Of a DNA stretch of 64,000 bases, positions 53,264 to 64,000 are shown piece after piece (the stretch's first letter is position 1; each line of letters opens with the position of its first letter). Under the pieces are notes generated by a model, which did no database searches, was not told the origin of the DNA, and saw only the letters and a program-made list of their open reading frames with translations. Source of the DNA: Prostheceraeus crozeri (taxonomy: Eukaryota > Platyhelminthes > Polycladida > Euryleptidae); NCBI GenBank assembly GCA_907163375.1, contig CAJQUW010014352.1, positions 62,001 to 126,000 of the forward strand, given 5' to 3'. The translations under genes were made by a program, and so were the position numbers.

Positions 53264-54062
53264 TAGTATTGCTTGTGTATTATTCATTGATGCAGCTATA
53301 AATGCACTGCAGTAAATCCTATTTCTTCCATTTTAAGATAAAATTGAACACATAAGAGCGGAACAACCGGTTTTGGATTGTATCACATATTTTGATGCAG
53401 TTAACTGCAAAAATCCAACAAGAACATTTCTTCACTGTAAAGTTTCTCTCAACCACGTGCCATCTTGCGACTAATTGCGTTGAATACTTAAAGTCTCAAT
53501 CATTCGTCATTCTGAGAGATATCCTTGTGGATCCTACAGTTCAGGACATGATCCCAAAACTTCCTTGGAGATTCGATGCACTATCTGGTCTGTTGTTAAG
53601 GACTGGTTCTTAACCGCAGTTGTTTGAAATTCTTGCTTATGATTGAACAAAGAGTAAAGTATTGCGCCAAGTCTGACAAAGGATTTCCTGTCCCTACATT
53701 CAAAATGATTCATTGAACTTTTGCACTTCATCGCCAAAGTCAAGCTGGTAGCCCAACTGATGGTCAGGAACAGGAGGCTGCTACTAATGGTCATGGTGAA
53801 AAAATTCACTTTCTCTCCTTTATATTTATTGACCGATAGTAAGTTAAAATAAGTATATACAATAATTAATTGCATAATGTACAATAATACATAATAAGCA
53901 ATAATTTATTGTAAATACTTATTTTAACTTCCTATCGATACACGTGGTGCTGACGAACAAAGCAATTGCTTGTAAAACTTAGCCTATCTCAATTATGGGA
54001 TACACAGTTCATTGTTGATAAACAATTATATTTAAAGATTACAAAAGGTCGATTAGCTGATT
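53264..54062. repeat. family X repeat, copy 2 (contiguous, no exon block)
   Basis: Matches 39447-39730 joined directly to 40469-40990 at about 53546. It includes the TATTGACCGATAG palindrome (53822-53941). Open frames on both strands are shared with the other copy but no protein family is evident. Confidence 0.88.
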
Positions 54063-54112
54063 ACCAAAAAAATTACCAATATAGAGTCACTCAGAATAGG
54101 AGAAGTCGAGAA

Positions 54113-54232
54113 ACATGAAGAATGGTGAGGGATGCACGGAGAGGAAGAGAAGAGCAGAAGACAGAAAGAAGTGGAAGAAACTGTCATGAGAGACCTGCCT
54201 AAGGGCAGATTACCTGAGATTGATTGATTGAC
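54113..54232 (+). mobile_element. LINE 3'-end fragment, copy C
   Basis: Only the last 120 bp of the LINE (from ACATGAAGAATGGTGAGG to the ATTG tail). The shortest of three copies, which have different left ends but the same right end. Confidence 0.85.
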
Positions 54233-55608
54233 ATGAAATTGACTGATATGTCACTCCTCGTCATTCAAATTCCTGACAGACACCAAGGCGCAGAATCAGA
54301 GAAGTAGAACTCCTCCTACGTACAACTAAATGCTAAATATTCCCAAAAAAAGGAGCTGGAACAAGAAAACGAAGATCATTTCAAGATCGAGACAAGACTC
54401 TCATGCGGCCCAGAATCTAGATGGACTAAAGTGGAGAAATTCCCAAAAATATGTCGCTAAAAAACGCAACTTTTTTAGGTTTCTAATGCATCTGTCAAAC
54501 CAAACATCACATTGCCCAGAAAGAATAAACTGAAGATTCATGCTATGAAAAGTAGCGGTACAGAAAAGAGAACTGTGAATATTTAATGATTGAGGTAGGT
54601 CTCTCATGCTGCCCAGAAAACAAAGAAAATGAAGTGGAGAATATCCTTCATTGGAGCGGAAAAAGAAAACGTCGATCGAAGCAAGTCTCTCATTCGGCAG
54701 AAATTTATACCCAAAAAGTAGGAGTGAGGAAAAGAAAATGTTGATTATCTCAAGCCAAGTCTCTCCCACCTCCCAGCTCCCAGATAAATAAATTGATGAA
54801 ATTCGTTCCCCAACAGAGCTGGGATCGGATAAAACAAAAGACCGTTCTATAACTCGAACATTTATCTCTCACTTGGCATCAATGAAGCACGGCAACTTTG
54901 ACAAATTCAAAAAATAGGAGCAGATAAAGGAAAGCGTTGACCAATATGGCCGAAACATCTCTCACTGCGCCAAATTGAATTCTGCATGATCAAAAATGTG
55001 TTGATATTTGCAGGCATCAAAATACTTGTACAAAGTATTCGCCGATCATAGAAAGTCTTCGTCAGTGGCATATGTCCCAATACACGCATTCATCTCTCAC
55101 TTGGAACCAATGAAGTCTGGGAAACTCCGAAAAATAGGAGAAATCCTGAAAATAGGAGATAATATAATGAATTAATTATACTATCTAGTTCTATAGCAAT
55201 GAATTATCATTGCATTATAAAAGTTAAAGTCAAGCTTATTAATTAAACATGAGATTGTTAACTCTCTGCTTGCTTCTTTGAAGTCAAGTAAAAGATGGGC
55301 AATCAATCAAATTTAAATACTATACTCTGCTAATATTAACAAGTGTTGGATCTGCTAGATAATGATCAATCAGGTCTAGATGCTATCATATTAAAGTCAC
55401 GTAGCAAATACAAAAACGTGAAGATTACTTAAATTATGAAAGATTAAATGAGATCAACAGCAGGAATCTAGAAAGGTCAATCGAGAGTCAGTCTTTATTC
55501 CTGAACTATCAAACCCAACCATACGCGGTCTACATGTAGCACAATAAGGAGATTGCGTTGGTCTCAAAAATGTTTAATACAAAGCACTAGTAATTTATTA
55601 CATAAAGA

Positions 55609-55827
55609 TCAATTATCATCCGCATTATCAACATTATTGTTATCAGCGGCCTCACTGGCCTTACGCCTCTGCCTGTACGCATGTTGGCGAAGGCCGCAGC
55701 AATCAGTTCTTCTGTGCTTCATGTGGCTTAGAACAAGCTTCTCAAAAGTCTTCGATAATGGAGAAAGTGAAGTAATAAGGCGAAAACAGTTATTGTAGGT
55801 GGATGCCGCTTTGGAATGGGCACACAA
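55609..55827 (-). pseudogene. LINE reverse-transcriptase scrap in repeat copy C
   Basis: A 72-codon minus frame homologous to 43874-44092 (SPLSKTFEKLVLSHMKHRR, then LRQHAYRQ). It is only a fragment of a reverse transcriptase. Confidence 0.55.
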
Positions 55828-57674
55828 ATCCGAAATTCAAACATTTTAGAAAAGTCACAGTTGCAACAGATCTTCTGAACAATTCGAAAAGCGGCTCACA
55901 CAAATAGGAAACTCCAATTGATAACAACTTAGATAGAATTAGATGGAAGGTCCATGAATGGTCCATTTTATTAAGCCGTCGTAAAAGATGATTTTTCGGA
56001 TTTTTATCTAATTACTGTACATTTAGTGATTGATCAAGTGACTTGCTATCAGGGAACACGAGTGTCATATCGATTTCAACACACAAATTCTTTTAAGGAT
56101 CATTCCACAGCAAATCGCCAAATTTCGGAAAAAGTGAGTGACAAAGGTTCTCAAATTTTCTTAAAATTCACAAATTTTCATTGTTTAGTTCTTTATAGAT
56201 GAAATCGAAAGGATTTAGGAAAAATTCTATCTGGAAGGTCACTTTCGCGACCTTGACTTATTCGAATTTTCTACTTTAAGAGAATTTATGAAAAATCAAG
56301 TGCATCTTTGACGGCCTACGTCACTGATCTAGCAGCGACGTTCAGGAAAATTCTACGTGGACTACTTAATTGATACCAAACCTTAGATGCTCCAACCGGA
56401 ATTCATAGCTTTTTCGCTTCAAGAGAATTTCTGTAAGCTCTAAAAACAAGCAGCAAAAATTTCAGGACATTTTTGAAAAAATCGAATTTTCAAACCTTTT
56501 TGAAAAAATACAAAATTTGTTTACAGTCTTCTCTCTTGCAAGCCATCGTTGATTGTAAAGAATCAATAGTGGTCGTGGAAGAAGTTTTTGAATCTCAAAA
56601 TTATGTTAAACAATATTCAATTTTTGACACCTTTGACTCAGTCCTGACAATTTCGCGCAGGAGCTACGTCAAATCTGATAGGTCGAGTGTTTTACTCTTG
56701 ATACTATCTATCTGAAACTGCAATCAGAAGTAACTTTTTCTACACAGAATCATGATTTTTTAGAATTTGAAATTGTGGTAAAATTAGTATGATATTTTGC
56801 TGCTACTATCAAATGTACAAGTAGTATGTGTTTTGTAACTAACAGATACCATTCTTTTATAGTCAAAACTCGTTCATTCGAACTCGGATGGATTATAATT
56901 GCCTATTCGAGTTATCTTGTCTATCCTAGCCTTGGTCATCCTCTCAATTTGTGTTATCATAGGCATCCTATATTAAGACTCCTTACTTAGGGCCTCAAAG
57001 GTCTTCACTCATTCACGGTCTTAATTAATGAGTCTTGATTGCATCTCTAAACAGTTAAATGATGAAACACGGTTAACCTTTTCGCTTTATCATTTGAAAG
57101 TCAGTCAAATTCTCTGAATTTATAGAGGCAGAAGGTAACCTCTGACCGAATTGCTTAATTATCTACAGGCAGATGAATGAATCACAGACGCACACCTAGG
57201 AATATGTAAAGACTTCCTGCTTTCATCAGCACGTGAAGCCGGTAGACAAATCATGACAGTGTCTCTCGCCCCAAGATACTAGCACAAGAAGTTTGTGGAT
57301 GCTGTCAGAGTCGCGGCAATTATTTATTGATAAAAGGAATCATAATTAGAAGCTCATGTGATAATTGGTAGACATTTACACCATTTCCACTCACATAAGT
57401 TATCGCGCATGAATGATTCAAAAATACATAATACGTATAAATACGCAATAAAAATACGTAGTTAAAAAGTACGTAATAAATGCATGACAGAAGCTATCAC
57501 TTTTTAAAATCATTATTAACTGATGAGTAGGAAAGTCCCAAGACTTGAAAATAAGCACGAAATTATTTGGCTACTGTTGACGGTGCGCTTTGTCCAACTA
57601 GGACTCGTCAGCTCGACTCGAAAGGTCGAAAACTAGCATTTAACTATTGGAAACCTAGAACTATTAGAACTATG

Positions 57675-59621
57675 CGCGTTGAGATCAGAAATCATCTCGC
57701 CTGAACTGCTCAAGACATTGAACGCCCACTTCGAAGAAGCATGCATCAAGGAAAGTTTTTCCTCATAAGTGTCCATAATCCACCTTGTCCTCCCCTCACT
57801 GTATTATTTACACCTGTCCATCGTGAATGCTAGACAAATTCGTCGACGCCATCTAGCCATGATTTAGAAAATGAAGGAGATCATTTTAATCTCGACCTTT
57901 CTAAGATAAAAAAACAGGAAGGTCATTGTAGACCAACTTGAACATAAAACCGATCTTTGGCGACTAATTTTTCTTTTCAACAAAGAATAAAATTGTTTGA
58001 CAAATAATTGGGTCTTGGTCGATCACTTTAACAATCAATATTAAGGACAAATAATTTCGATTAGTGACAATTGGGCGGAAGTCAGCACCCTAGCCAAAGT
58101 AGGACAATATTTCCGCTACACCAAGTTCCCCAATATTCACACATATCCAAGGGAGGACATCGTGAAGAAAATTGAAGAACCAACACTAATGAACTCCAGT
58201 AGATTTTACAAATTTCTTGCAACAAATTTGTTGAAGATGTTTATGTTTAGTCAATGTAATCAAAAATTAACACTTTCTATGTAAGTTTATTGATATAGAG
58301 TTTAGCAATGAACGCATGGAAGCCGTTATTTAACATTACGTATGCAACATCTACTCTTCACCTCAACATTTTCAATGAATAATACATTTTAGATATGCCA
58401 TCGGTCTGTGGTGATTGAGTGTATAGAAAAATAGCGACTTTTCTGAGACCGTTATTATAAATTAATTCCCAAATTTTCGGTGTACATCTTCTTCTGGGGA
58501 AGCAAGGAAGAAAATGAATAAAGGAAAAAGGGCCTTCGGCTTGTCCTTACGTGAACTGTGTCGCTTGAAGCTGAAGAAATTTCGGGAAAATTCCACGGGA
58601 TTCTTTAAACTTATGGCCAGTACTGTATATAACGACGACAGAATAGAAACTAAATGAAACAGGTTAGTTCATCACGACTACACAAATTCGTCAGCCTGAT
58701 ATGATGCAATCCTGTGTCTGACTTATGTAATGGCTTGAGGCGGGAGGCGCATAATGAATAAAAGGAAAACGTCACAAATCTCTCCCGAAATATATATAAT
58801 GCCGAATAAACACGAAGGTTTAAGTAAAAATATAATACAGGTAAAATCGGCGAACGTTTAGCGTCCAGACGCTTGGTCACTGCCTTCACTTCAGCTGCGT
58901 CTGACTCACAATCATATGTATACATCATCGTGCGAGCTGAGGTTTGCAGCGACATTCCTCAGGGGAAATTGACAGTTCGACAGGAGCAGGTCAGAAATAA
59001 GACCATGGACAGTGACGGTTGTCTAATATTTGACGGGTTATTATCGTAAAAGATCCAAAGCTTCAAATGTGATTGCAAAGAAAAAAGGCAACTTGCACCG
59101 CAGATATTCAAAGAATTGAAATTATTGGGAAAAAGCACAAAAGTGATAGCTGAAGCGTGTCATTACTACTATACATTTAAATAAGTAGTATTTATTAAAT
59201 GTTTCATTTTCTAAAGCTTTATTCGATATCTATGATCATAATGGGATCATACAGTCTTGATCATAAATGGGGTCATAATGGGATAAAATATAGTTCTCAT
59301 AGTGTAAGGCTAAGCGCTTTATTGAACAAAATGCTTGGGAAAAGTACTTTTCAAAATAGTTCATAAATTCGACCTTCCAGTTGACCAATTTCAATGATTT
59401 TTGCTGAAATGTTTGAAATGTGCAAAAACTGAAAGTTACAGTGCTAATACTGAAAGTGTCAGTTGATCAGCCGAGTTTTACGACGATCACAGAGAAAGTT
59501 GAGACAGGGCGCCGAGTCGCCCGGGCTGTATGGATAGTAGAATCTTATATATTCACGAGCATTGTTTCAGTTGCATTTGTTATACTTTTTGTGTCTTGCA
59601 GCTTGCTACTTTTCTCTACAG
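57675..59621. other. mostly gene-free stretch with one unassigned open segment
   Basis: At 58068-58286 the plus strand is open for 72 codons without an ATG start (WAEVSTLAKVGQYFRYTKFP, HTYPREDIVKKIEEP) and reads like real protein, but I cannot place it and see no splice sites. A short LRSEIISPELLKTLNAHFEE piece follows the repeat edge at 57680. A 101-codon minus frame at 58650-58955 is unrecognised. AATGGGATCATA phrases recur near 59240-59285. Confidence 0.4.
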
Positions 59622-59884
59622 ATCGCTTTCAACCCATTGAGTGGGAGAAGATTCAAAGCATTGGAAAAGGCGGATTTGGTGAAGTCAGTTTGTGCAGGGA
59701 TAAGAAGAATGGGCTGAAATATGCAATGAAGGAACTGATCAACGCTAAGAAGAAAAAGATAGTCCAATCCTTCAAAAATGAAGTAAATCTCTTCAGTTTT
59801 TTGAAGCACAAACACATCGTTTCATACATTGGCACTCAGGGGGAAGGAGATTCCTTGAAATTGTTTCTTCAATTTATGCCAGGG
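59622..59884 (+). CDS. MAP3K-like protein kinase, N-lobe exon
   Basis: Acceptor TTTCTCTACAG|ATCGC (exon from 59622, phase 1) and donor CCAGGG|GTAAGT (ends 59884, phase 0). The exon encodes the start of a Ser/Thr kinase domain: FQPIEWEKIQSIGKGGFGEV with the glycine-rich loop GKGGFGEV, the ATP-binding Lys in YAMKEL, the helix-C Glu in SFKNEVNLFSFLKHKHIVSY, and the hinge region LKLFLQFMPG. It joins the next exon as FMPG|GSLKGKL, the (Y/F)MPGGSL signature of STE11/MEKK-type MAP3Ks. The subfamily is not decidable from this piece. Confidence 0.88.
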
Positions 59885-60019
59885 GTAAGTGAACTCACAA
59901 CCTCTTAATGATTGACTCGTCTGATGAATAAATCCTGATGATGCGCATACTTTCATGGTGTTTGATTTGACATGTGTTCACTGCACTGTTTGTAGGCTAA
60001 TTATCACATCGATGCAGCA

Positions 60020-60360
60020 GCCAGAGCCAGTTTCTGTAAGGAACGACGCTGAAAAATAATGCACACTCAGTGGTTGCTACAAATCCGCACGTCTGCCGAC
60101 TTCTACACGGTTGTTCCTCTTGTCAGACAAGGAAGAAACATGCATATCCAATGAGACGCAGATTCAGGTTTTCGAATAAAAACAGAGTTTCAGTGTTTCC
60201 TGTGTTTGACTTGACTTAAATCCCGTCTAAAGGTATATCAGGTTGGGTCCCGAATGACCATCCGGTAGGATTTCTTCTGTTTGAGTGATAAGTAATAAGT
60301 CGATAGCCATGATTATTGGCATAGACCGTCTTCAAGTCATTTCCTATCATGTGCATAAGT
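60020..60360 (+). repeat. partial, diverged copy of the GTCCGG fold-back element
   Basis: Similar to the left arm of the 60733-61430 element (CAGCCAGA-x-C-AGTTTCTG, GTCTGCCGA-x-TTCTA, TTGTCAGACA, TCATTTCCTATCATGT), but more decayed and without a clear right arm. Confidence 0.65.
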
Positions 60361-60732
60361 CACAGTTATGGTGAGTGATCTGTGCGAGGATGTGGATAAA
60401 ATTGGCCATAATGTTGTACTTGCCGACATTAGAAGACTTGCTAAGTCCAAATGTGTTTACACACAAAGGTGACATGATCATGACTTCGAGACATTCCATG
60501 AAATTACGAATCTAGATGACAGAAAGAAATCTATATTGTCACGCAATTCCAGAATCACTGAGTAAATGAAAATTCTCAAAATCACGACATCACAACTATA
60601 AAGACAGTACTTCATGAAATGTAGTGAATCATACATGCTGACTCGTACAATATTTTGTCAGAGTTTTAAGAACATGCAGATTTTGTACCAAGAATGCGGA
60701 GTGTCAAAGCATTTCGAGTCATGGCTGTATTA

Positions 60733-61430
60733 GTCCGGCAGCCAGAACAAGTTTCTGCAGGGAACGAGGCCGAAAATGACACTTTCACAGAATGATGTAC
60801 ACCCTATGCCTACTGCGAATCTGTACGTCTGCCGAGTTCTAGCGAGTTCCTCTTCTTGTCAGACACGATCAAGGAAAACACATGTAAATTCAATGGGACG
60901 CAGATTTTCTATGTTTTCTCTGATCAAACGAAAAGTAACGAACCTAGAGTCATAATTTTTGGCATGGAATGTCTTCAGGTCATTTCCTATCATGTTCATG
61001 CACCCCTATCTATAAAGCTAAAACGTTTAGATTTGGCGAGCCTCTTAATGTCCGCAAACACAAACATTTTGAGCAACTTTGTCCACATTGAACCACATTC
61101 TCACATACATTGACAATTAGATGCATGGTAAAAGCACATGCACATAATAGGAAATGACCTGAAGATATTCCATGCCAAAAATTATGACTCTGGGTTTAGT
61201 ACTTTTCGTTTAATCAGAGAAAACAATGAAAATTTCATTTTATCCAAAAAACTGCAATCTGTGTCCCATTGGATTTACATGTGTTTTTCTTTGATCGTGT
61301 CTGACAAGAAGATGAACTCGCTAGAACGCGGCAGACGTGCCGATTCGCAGTAGGCATAGGGTGTGCATCATTCTGTGAAAGTGTCTTTTTTGCCCTCGTT
61401 CCCTGCAGAAACTCGTTCTGGCTGCCGGAC
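60733..61430. mobile_element. fold-back (long inverted repeat) MITE, 698 bp
   Basis: Left arm from GTCCGGCAGCCAGAACAAG and right arm to its complement, CTTGTTCTGG-like ...GCTGCCGGAC, flanked by TA (60731-60732 and 61431-61432). The arms match over roughly 280-300 bp each with modest differences. A spacer of about 120 bp separates them. No coding capacity. Two partial relatives lie nearby in the same intron. Confidence 0.85.
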
Positions 61431-61959
61431 TATATGTTGCTCGATAAACATCAACCTCTACGGATGCTCCTGATATCTCTCGATAGTTTCAAATACATTT
61501 GTGCGAATAAAATTAGAAGCATAGGATCATTCAGAAAAAGCACGATCAGTATCAATGACACGAATTCCTTCTCTCCACTTTGATGAGGTAACGAAGGTAA
61601 ATTGCAGCAACATGCTTATTATAGTGCTGATCGAATTAAGGATGCGTATATTACGCTTCAGATTCCTCGTGTCGTAAATTCTTCCGATACCTCCGATGCT
61701 ACTTGCTAGATGGTATTGCCAATTATTGCCGATACCAATTGCTAGTTTCAAGTGGAAATTCTATGTTGATTCCAGCAATTTGAGGTGATCAACATTTTTA
61801 AGACATCGTCAGTCGCGATAATAGAATTTGGGACGTAGCTCTTCTTCACGATTATGCTAGAACCCTGTACTTCGATAGATTAAAGGAAAGTTTGTTCATA
61901 CTTGACCAGTTTACCCGGTTGCTCCATTCAAGTTGCAGTTTATCTTTGTCGGATTTAAG

Positions 61960-62262
61960 CAGTACAGTACAGTCACGGTATTCACATGCTTGAATACCAT
62001 TGAGCTATCGGAAAAGTGACGAAAGTTTTCAACAAGAAAACCAATAGAAGCACCGGCCCAAGGATCCTGCCCTGGGGAACACCATTTGTGATGGACGCGT
62101 GAGTTGAGACAACATCATTCCAACAAACAAATTGAAATGCATCATGCAAGTAACTGGATATCAACTTCAGAACTTTGCAGTAAATCTTCGTAGTACATTC
62201 AGAACAACTCTAGTGATCAACCTTGTCAAAAGCTTCGGAGAAATCATTCGACAGCATGCGTA
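61960..62262 (-). pseudogene. CR1/jockey-type LINE reverse-transcriptase fragment
   Basis: Minus strand reads SNDFSEAFDKVDH near 62250-62212 (reverse-transcriptase motif A) and, in another frame further on, SITNGVPQGRILGPVLLLVF near 62095-62040 (the G-V-P-Q-G-S-I-L-G-P box). A frameshift and stops separate them, and the YADD part is missing. Different LINE type from the element at 13571-16080. Confidence 0.8.
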
Positions 62263-62449
62263 CAGAACCAGATATAGAATCAAGGAAACTTTAGAATCAG
62301 GCCCACAGTTTTTGCGTCTAAATGAAGTCAGGCATGAGCATGCATTAACATCAAGAAATGACGCATAGTATTCAATCAACGAAGTCATCCACATCAACAT
62401 GTGACTTCGACTACACTTTGCTACCGATAGAGAACTTTAAGCTGCTTCC

Positions 62450-62590
62450 CTTTGAAATTACATGTTCTTTCTTTGATCCTGTCAAGAGGGACCGAGTAAT
62501 ACTCGGCAAATGCGCACATTCGTAGGAGATCACTCTGACAAAGTCCCATTTTCGATCTCCTTCCCGGCAGAAGCTCATTCTGTCTGCCGG
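62450..62590 (-). repeat. partial right arm of the GTCCGG fold-back element
   Basis: Ends TCTGTCTGCCGGAC followed by TA, like the right edge of the 698-bp element, and matches its ACATG(T)TTTTCTTTGATC...CTGTCA and CGATCTCCTTCCCGGCAGAA parts loosely. Confidence 0.65.
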
Positions 62591-62931
62591 ACTAGATTTT
62601 TAAAGTGTTGATATTCCCATCTGAGTTTCGCTACCAAGTATTAACAGTGCTGCAATATTATTTCCATCAATGTAAGGAACACCATCGGGTATTATAAGTT
62701 CGCGGACGAAATTCCTTTTATACAAATATTGTGGTTCATCGATCTAAAGTAAGGCAAACGTTTGATGCTCAAGTGTCATTTCAAAAAATCTTCGTGAATT
62801 CAAACTGTCATTTCATTTCCAACACTCTAAATAAGTTCAGTATTCATTAATTCCTTCGATGTCTTATGTCTGTAACGCTGGAGATGTTTCGGAAAAGATT
62901 TTGATATCTTAATTAACCGTTTTCTCTTCAG

Positions 62932-63271
62932 GGATCGTTGAAGGGGAAGCTTAAAACGGAGAATCGCTTAGATGAGCGTCTTGCATCACAATTCACACGT
63001 CAGATCCTCGATGGACTGATTTACCTGCACAGCAGATATATACTTCATCGTGACATTCACCCGGGGAATATCCTTCTCGATGCGGACGGATTCGTGAAAT
63101 TGACCGATTTCGGGATCTCTTGTCATCTTGATGACGATCTTGAATTCATTTATTCAAGTTATTACTACGGCATTGTTCGCTATTCGGCACCGGAAGTCCT
63201 TGATTGTAAGAAATATTCAACGAAGGCGGACATATGGAGCGTGACTTGTTGCGTTGTTAACATGATCACAG
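62932..63271 (+). CDS. MAP3K-like protein kinase, catalytic-loop exon
   Basis: Acceptor TTTTCTCTTCAG|GGATCG (phase 0) and donor ATCACAG|GTGAGT (ends 63271, phase 1). It continues the kinase domain: GSLKGKLKTENRL, LASQFTRQILDGLIYLHS, the catalytic loop LHRDIHPGNILLD, metal-binding KLTDFGIS, and the activation-segment end RYSAPEVLDCKKYSTKADIWSV. All catalytic Asp/Asn residues are present. The loop has His where Ser/Thr kinases nearly always have Lys (H-R-D-x-K). The rest of the C-lobe must lie on exons beyond the window. The gene is on the plus strand with exons 39838-40185 and 59622-59884. Confidence 0.9.
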
Positions 63272-64000
63272 GTGAGTTACGAGGAATCTAGAACTAATGA
63301 CCGGCCACAATAGTTTTCGAAGTATACCGCTCATGATCACATACAAAGGATGCATACCAAAATATTTTTTTGGTATATTTCTGTATTCTCTTGGTATATA
63401 TTTGTATGCTTTTCGTATGTTATTTCAAATGTGGTATGATTTACATACTAAAGCCATACAAGCACAATCTTAAAAGAAAGCATAAATCATGTCCAAAGTA
63501 TGGTGATTTAAGGCCTTTTGTCAATAAAGATCACACTAATGTTACTACTGTTTTGCAGGTAGTAAGATAATGACATTTAATAGTCAAACTTACAACACTG
63601 AATTCGATTGTAATACACGTAAGTCTAAGGCATTTCATGAATAATCAATAAGTATCCAACCATCAACAATTATGCATTATGTAATTTTGAAATTAAGCAT
63701 ATTATCAATCCGAAATAAAAACACATTATAAATCATGAACAAAAAAATAGTTTTGTTTGAGATATATAAGTCAACATGATTTCGCGAAAGATATCGCTTG
63801 AATGAACTGATGTTAATCAACTTGGTTCATAAAGTAGAACTAACTAAACGTCCTAAAAATGTTGCTAAACAAGTAGCAACGACTTCAATCTCGTGGAGCG
63901 TAAAATAATCAATAAATCCAATCTAGTTAAATATCACTATCAAACAAAAAATATTCACGACTTGTATTACTGAAAAAAGTTATTTGACAGTAGTATGCAT
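63272..64000 (+). other. kinase intron, no further exon seen
   Basis: AT-rich sequence with TTGGTATAT-type repeats near 63360-63410. No splice-bounded open frame that continues a kinase C-lobe was found before the window ends. Confidence 0.5.

Larger units (their letters stand above)
54113..57674. repeat. composite repeat, copy C (no piggyBac)
   Basis: Same layout as copies A and B, with TCTCTCA-box repeats and an antisense reverse-transcriptase scrap, but TTCTACTTTAAGAGAATTT near 56266-56284 is the intact empty piggyBac site. The right end ...AGAACTATG coincides with that of copy B. No gene. Confidence 0.88.
59885..62931. other. kinase intron filled with fold-back elements and a LINE scrap
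   Basis: A 3.05-kb intron between the two kinase exons. Apart from the repeats listed separately (60020-60360, 60733-61430, 61960-62262, 62450-62590) I see no gene in it. Confidence 0.75.

Noticed and set aside
58068-58286. 72-codon open stretch as a host exon
   Set aside because: Reads like protein but has no acceptor or donor and no recognised family; reported only as unassigned.
1-64000. tRNA and rRNA genes
   Set aside because: None with recognisable A/B boxes plus cloverleaf, and no rRNA-like sequence, was seen by eye; a covariance-model scan was not possible.

Overview
This is eukaryotic, almost certainly invertebrate animal DNA. Coding exons have clean GT-AG splice sites, one host gene spreads over more than 20 kb, and most of the window is layered transposons: two Polintons, at least two piggyBac families, LINEs, a hAT remnant, fold-back elements and tandem repeats. 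I cannot name the species.

Layout. 1-6.9 kb is an old, partial Polinton fossil (protease, capsid, integrase and ATPase pieces, nearly all on the minus strand). 7.4-8.8 kb holds a host-like spliced minus-strand gene encoding a coiled-coil protein. 8.8-13.5 kb is mostly repeat-derived spacer with a decayed piggyBac transposase at 11.3-12.5 kb. 13.6-16.1 kb is a decayed APE-type LINE. From 16.1 kb starts a composite repeat present three times: A (16.1-18.1 plus 38.8-39.4 kb), B (42.2-47.5 kb) and C (54.1-57.7 kb). Copies A and B carry a 1.48-kb piggyBac element at a TTAA site that is empty in C. Inside the piggyBac of copy A sits a second, AT-rich and much better preserved 19.2-kb Polinton (18495-37663) with long inverted repeats and a 6-bp target duplication, CATATA. 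The uninterrupted piggyBac in copy B shows the site before insertion.

The 19.2-kb Polinton carries the known morphogenesis set (protease, double-jelly-roll major capsid protein, penton protein, packaging ATPase), a protein-primed type B DNA polymerase and an integrase. Three things stand out. The integrase shares one open reading frame with a phospholipase A2-like domain of the parvovirus VP1 type. The element is sprinkled with GC-rich mini-hairpins (stem of 4-7 bp, loop usually GAA or TTC), many inside genes and in frame. A phage tail-fibre-like motif precedes coiled-coil genes. A 434-residue protein next to the polymerase may be a sliding clamp.

The host signal on the right is a plus-strand MAP3K-like kinase gene. 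Exons at 39838-40185, 59622-59884 and 62932-63271 have matching splice phases and good splice sites. The 19-kb intron between the first two is filled by repeat copies B and C, a hAT remnant and other elements, and the next intron by fold-back elements and a LINE reverse-transcriptase fragment. The gene runs off the right edge.
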